Assembly (NCBI GenBank): GCA_005887855.1
Contig: VBQB01000006.1
Coordinates: forward strand, 1-7,897
Source: Verrucomicrobiota bacterium
GTDB taxonomy: Bacteria; Verrucomicrobiota; Verrucomicrobiae; Chthoniobacterales; UBA10450
Length of the DNA: 7,897 nt
Direction: 5' to 3'
Shown here: in pieces, positions 5,977 to 7,897 of the stretch
How the letters are laid out: each line of letters opens with the position of its first letter
Numbering within the stretch: the stretch's first letter is position 1
Translations under genes and position numbers: made by a program
Notes under the pieces: model-generated
Told to the model about the DNA's origin: nothing
Databases searched by the model: none
What the model saw: only the letters and a program-made list of their open reading frames with translations

Positions 5977-6765
5977 ATGACAGAATGGAATGCTGCCGAG
6001 TACTATCGCCGCTCGTCGCTGCAGGAAGCCATGGCTCAGGAAGTACTCGCTCTACTCGATCTTAAGGGTTTGGAGCGAATCCTTGATGTCGGATGCGGCG
6101 ATGGAAAGATCACCGCGGAAATCGCCTCTCGCGCCCCGCAAGGTTCGGTAGTCGGGGTCGATCCGTCACGTGACATGATTAGCTTCGCTCAGAGCCACTT
6201 CGGTCCGACAACGCGGTCCAATCTTCGATTTGAGGTGGCGGACGCTCGTTGCCTGCCCTTCAAGAACGAGTTTGATCTCGTGGTTTCTTTTAATGCGCTG
6301 CACTGGATTCCCGAGCAGGATGCGGCTCTTACTTCCATCCACTCCGCCTTGATTTCCGGTGGCAAAGCGCAGCTTCGGATTGTCGCGGCAGGTGCGCGCA
6401 AGAGCTTGGAAAATGTCGTGGAAGAGACACGTCGAACGTCAAAATGGAGCGCTTACTTCCGGGATTTTCACGATCCTTATCTGCACCTGACATCAGACGA
6501 GTACGCAGCCACGGCAGAGCGTAATGGCTTCCGGGTGCTGCGTGTTCATACCAAGGATCATGCGTGGGATTTTGGGTCACGTGCGGCATTTTCCGGTTTC
6601 TCTGCGGTAGGCTGCGTCGAATGGACGCGCCGTTTGCCCGAAGCCGAACGGCCGGAATTCATCAACGATGTTCTGGATCGCTACCGAGCAGTAGCCGCCG
6701 ATGGCAGCGGGGAAGAAAATACCTTCAAGTTTTATCAAATGGATATTAGCTTGCTCGCAATCTGA
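5977..6765 (+). CDS. class I SAM-dependent methyltransferase, trans-aconitate methyltransferase-like
   Basis: The 262-aa product starts MTEWNAAEYYRRSSLQEAMA, the usual beginning of this subfamily. Motif I is RILDVGCGDGKIT (residues 34-46), the acidic ribose-binding residue is Asp62 in VVGVDPS, then VADARCLPF (87-95) and the post-II motif VSFNALHWIPEQDAA (103-117), followed by LISGGKAQLRI (125-135). The C-terminal half (HDPYLHLTSDEYAATAERNG, FRVLRV, and the end KFYQMDISLLAI) is the expected substrate domain. The fold is secure; the substrate is not, and trans-aconitate is only one possibility. A TTG at 5965 is an alternative start with AAGG 11-12 nt upstream; I prefer the ATG for family fit. 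The next gene, a broken methyltransferase, lies 60 bp downstream on the same strand. Confidence 0.9.
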   Translation: MTEWNAAEYYRRSSLQEAMAQEVLALLDLKGLERILDVGCGDGKITAEIASRAPQGSVVGVDPSRDMISFAQSHFGPTTRSNLRFEVADARCLPFKNEFDLVVSFNALHWIPEQDAALTSIHSALISGGKAQLRIVAAGARKSLENVVEETRRTSKWSAYFRDFHDPYLHLTSDEYAATAERNGFRVLRVHTKDHAWDFGSRAAFSGFSAVGCVEWTRRLPEAERPEFINDVLDRYRAVAADGSGEENTFKFYQMDISLLAI

Positions 6766-6805
6766 CGAAAACTCCGGCCACCTATCCAATTGGATGAAGA
6801 AAAAC

Positions 6806-6825
6806 GGAGGTCGCGTCTAAACTCG
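6806..6825 (+). repeat. GGGTCGCRTCTAAAC motif, copy 4
   Basis: GGAGGTCGCGTCTAAACTCG ends exactly where the ATG of the methyltransferase remnant begins. GGAG/GAGG is too far (about 13-16 nt) to be a good ribosome binding site. Confidence 0.55.
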
Positions 6826-7000
6826 ATGTCTCGATACGTTTTGGATCACCATTTAGAAGGCGAGAAAAAGCGACTCGCCTTGATGTCGCAATTACTTGAT
6901 CCGATGCATCGACGCGTTCCTCGCTCAATGCGCCGACCCGAACTGGTGGACCCAGACGATCGCATTTACTGCCGTTCACGCGCGTGCTGCGGGCAGCTGA
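6826..7000 (+). pseudogene. methyltransferase remnant with internal deletion
   Basis: From the ATG at 6826 the frame reads MSRYVLDHHLEGEKKRLALM and SQLLDPMHRR, typical of the N-terminus of a second group of class I methyltransferases. After about 6915 that frame becomes meaningless. From about 6926, one frame over, the sequence reads CADPNWWTQTIAFTAVHARA and AGS, then TGA at 6998-7000, which looks like the C-terminus of the same kind of protein. The whole SAM-binding core, normally about 200 residues, is missing, so the simplest reading is one deletion joining the two ends out of frame. The assignment of both ends rests on memory of the family. It follows an intact but different methyltransferase. 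Confidence 0.6.
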
Positions 7001-7034
7001 TCGGACATGAAAAGGAAATCGCGTCCGCGTCCAA

Positions 7035-7220
7035 CTAAAAACCGTGTTCCGACCTGGAGGATGAACCTGGGGTAAAGGTTGGCCTATCGCGAACTTGCAC
7101 TGTGGCTCCGCTTTGCGAAGTGGACTCCTCGACGACTGATTCGTCGCGCGAGGCACAACCCGAGATCAGGAATGCGATCGCTAAAAGCGAAACGGCGTAC
7201 GATGCAAAACGCGGGATCAT
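7035..7220 (-). CDS. small predicted lipoprotein
   Basis: From the ATG at 7220 the product is 61 aa: MIPRFASYAVSLLAIAFLIS followed by GCASRDESVVEES. The basic start, hydrophobic core and lipobox I-S-G-C predict a signal peptidase II signal with Cys22 lipidated; Ala at +2 suggests outer-membrane sorting if the cell has Lol. The mature part is about 40 residues, Ser/Thr-rich, probably disordered, with no domain. A GTG at 7244 would add eight residues. It could be a small entericidin-like or hypothetical lipoprotein; nothing more specific is supported. Its neighbours are repeats, and it is not in an operon. Confidence 0.6.
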   Translation of the reverse strand: MIPRFASYAVSLLAIAFLISGCASRDESVVEESTSQSGATVQVRDRPTFTPGSSSRSEHGF

Positions 7221-7313
7221 CGGGACGAACCTAACCAGCAACACGTTTGATGCAAGTCGCTGTATCAGGTATGCCTACATCTGCAGCTACGCGTGGTTTC
7301 CGTCCTCACAGGT

Positions 7314-7339
7314 GGAGCGGTGGGACCGGGACCCGCTCC
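7314..7339. other. GC-rich inverted repeat
   Basis: The arms GGAGCGG and CCGCTCC enclose TGGGACCGGGAC, which can itself pair in part. It lies upstream of the lipoprotein start and beside the hairpin repeat at 7371. It is probably another repeat fragment. Confidence 0.4.
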
Positions 7340-7370
7340 GGCCATATTCGCGCCCGCTTGAATCCACGCG

Positions 7371-7447
7371 CCGCAAATTCTGCGGCTGACACAGCCGCCA
7401 CTACAGCATGCTCGCTCATGCATCGTAAGCCGCTTACGATAGATGCA
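7371..7447 (+). repeat. hairpin repeat related to 4240-4340, copy C
   Basis: CCGCAAATTCTGCGGCTGAC, then ACAGCCGCCACTACAGC, then after 14 nt the hairpin ATCGTAAG-CCG-CTTACGAT (7422-7440) with outer arms ATGC and GCAT displaced by AG. The CTACAGC-spacer-ATCGTAAG order equals that of copy B, while the left part has diverged. Confidence 0.65.
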
Positions 7448-7547
7448 TAGCCGGTTGCTTGCTTCCAAAGTTCAGCTCAAGATCGGCAATCAGTGATCGA
7501 GTCTTGGTCAGATCGTCCGCGGCGAGAGCCGTAACACTCGGTTTCAG
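7434..7547 (-). pseudogene. possible C-terminal gene fragment after the cupin
   Basis: Directly overlapping the cupin stop, another minus-strand frame reads KPSVTALAADDLTKTRSLIA and DLELNFGSKQPAMHLS, then TAA. Composition and helix pattern look protein-like, but there is no ATG/GTG start and no family I know. The stop codon lies inside the hairpin repeat, so a gene may have been cut off by it. It may also be a chance open frame. Confidence 0.2.
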
Positions 7548-7897
7548 GCGACGGTCAGCGGCCCGTCGAAAATTGTCAGACTGATGACTTCCGTGCGCGC
7601 AACGTGCGGGCCGTGACGGACGCCTTTGGGCGCAAAGAACAGCGCGCCCGAGGTGTAGGTGATGTCGGATTCCTCCCATTCGCCGGACAGGACGTAAGCC
7701 CATTCGTTCGCATCCGGATGCGTGTGCGCTGGGATTGTGTATCCGGCCTTGAACTTGCGCAGCACCACCACTCCGCCGCTGCTTTCGTGCTTGTGCAAAA
7801 TCATCAGCTCAACTCCTTCATACGGACCGGGCTTCCAGGCTTTGTCTTTGCTCAACGCGACGTAGGGAAACATGACTTCATCGAAGCGGATCGCGCC
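7544..7897 (-). CDS. ChrR-type cupin domain protein (5' end probably outside window)
   Basis: The frame is open from the window edge (GAIRFDEV) through an ATG at 7873 to TGA at 7546-7544. Counting from that ATG, 109 aa form a single cupin barrel. Motif 1 is exact: G44-x5-H50-x-H52-x4-E57-x6-G64. Motif 2 is G76-x5-P82-x-G84-x2-H87, with the usual Asn position lost. His50, His52, Glu57 and His87 are the expected metal ligands. Lines such as YVLSGEWEESD and LFFAPKGVRHGPH are typical of ChrR-like cupins, which occur as sensors for anti-sigma factors or as stand-alone proteins. No zinc-binding anti-sigma domain is visible here, so stand-alone is likely. I recall relatives with IRFDE just before the MFPY, which suggests the start is a few residues beyond the edge. 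Confidence 0.85.
   Translation of the reverse strand, partial: GAIRFDEVMFPYVALSKDKAWKPGPYEGVELMILHKHESSGGVVVLRKFKAGYTIPAHTHPDANEWAYVLSGEWEESDITYTSGALFFAPKGVRHGPHVARTEVISLTIFDGPLTVA

Noticed and set aside
7007..7072. 21-codon plus-strand frame MKRKSRPRPTKNRVPTWRMN
   Set aside because: It is too short, with no start signal or known relative; basic composition alone is not evidence.
6782..7156. 124-codon minus-strand frame across the methyltransferase remnant
   Set aside because: It lies antisense to the remnant, has low-complexity basic content and shows no recognisable domain.

Overview
The window looks like an accessory, repeat-rich stretch of a moderately GC-rich environmental bacterium. 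The style of the interspersed hairpin repeats, a short conserved protein at 479-685, and the mix of a TPR/retropepsin protein, a ChrR-type cupin and an orphan methyltransferase remind me of soil Verrucomicrobiota (Chthoniobacterales/Udaeobacter-like). That assignment rests on memory and is an inference; there is no rRNA or marker gene here. Coding density is low: a handful of genes sit as separate islands between repeats, and at least three genes are broken.

Layout. 1-62 (-): the first codons of a gene running out of the window, possibly a regulator. 479-685 (-): a 68-aa conserved small protein with a good ribosome binding site. 970-1503 (-): a predicted winged-helix protein of unknown role. 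1564-1970: a repeat island with two copies of a GGGTCGCRTCTAAAC motif, two copies of a roughly 70-bp repeat carrying 8-bp tandem units, and between them a symmetrical 105-bp element made of four 8-bp/3-nt hairpins. 2199-3506 (+): an exported TPR plus retropepsin-like aspartic protease. 3651-4340: a DUF4258/DUF2283 toxin-antitoxin-like pair, overlapping by ATGA, each gene with one single-base frameshift, bracketed by two direct copies of another repeat family. 4421-4525: a local direct duplication. 4556-5146 (-): a membrane-anchored MsrB-like protein that has no cysteine at all. 5326-5673 (-): a small three-helix membrane protein. 5814-5874: a third copy of the 8-bp-unit repeat. 5977-6765 (+): an intact class I SAM-dependent methyltransferase. 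6826-7000 (+): remains of a second methyltransferase that has lost its middle. 7035-7220 (-): a small lipoprotein. 7371-7447: a third copy of the hairpin repeat family seen at 3651 and 4240. 7544-7897 (-): a cupin whose 5' end probably lies just outside the window.

How the parts fit. I see no operon or pathway joining these genes; only the DUF4258/DUF2283 pair is clearly coupled. What unifies the window is the repeats: at least four families recur within 6 kb, they sit at the edges of genes, and they flank or adjoin the broken ones. The most notable protein-level oddity is the MsrB-fold protein with Ser in place of the catalytic Cys. I did not find a convincing new defence or biosynthetic system.
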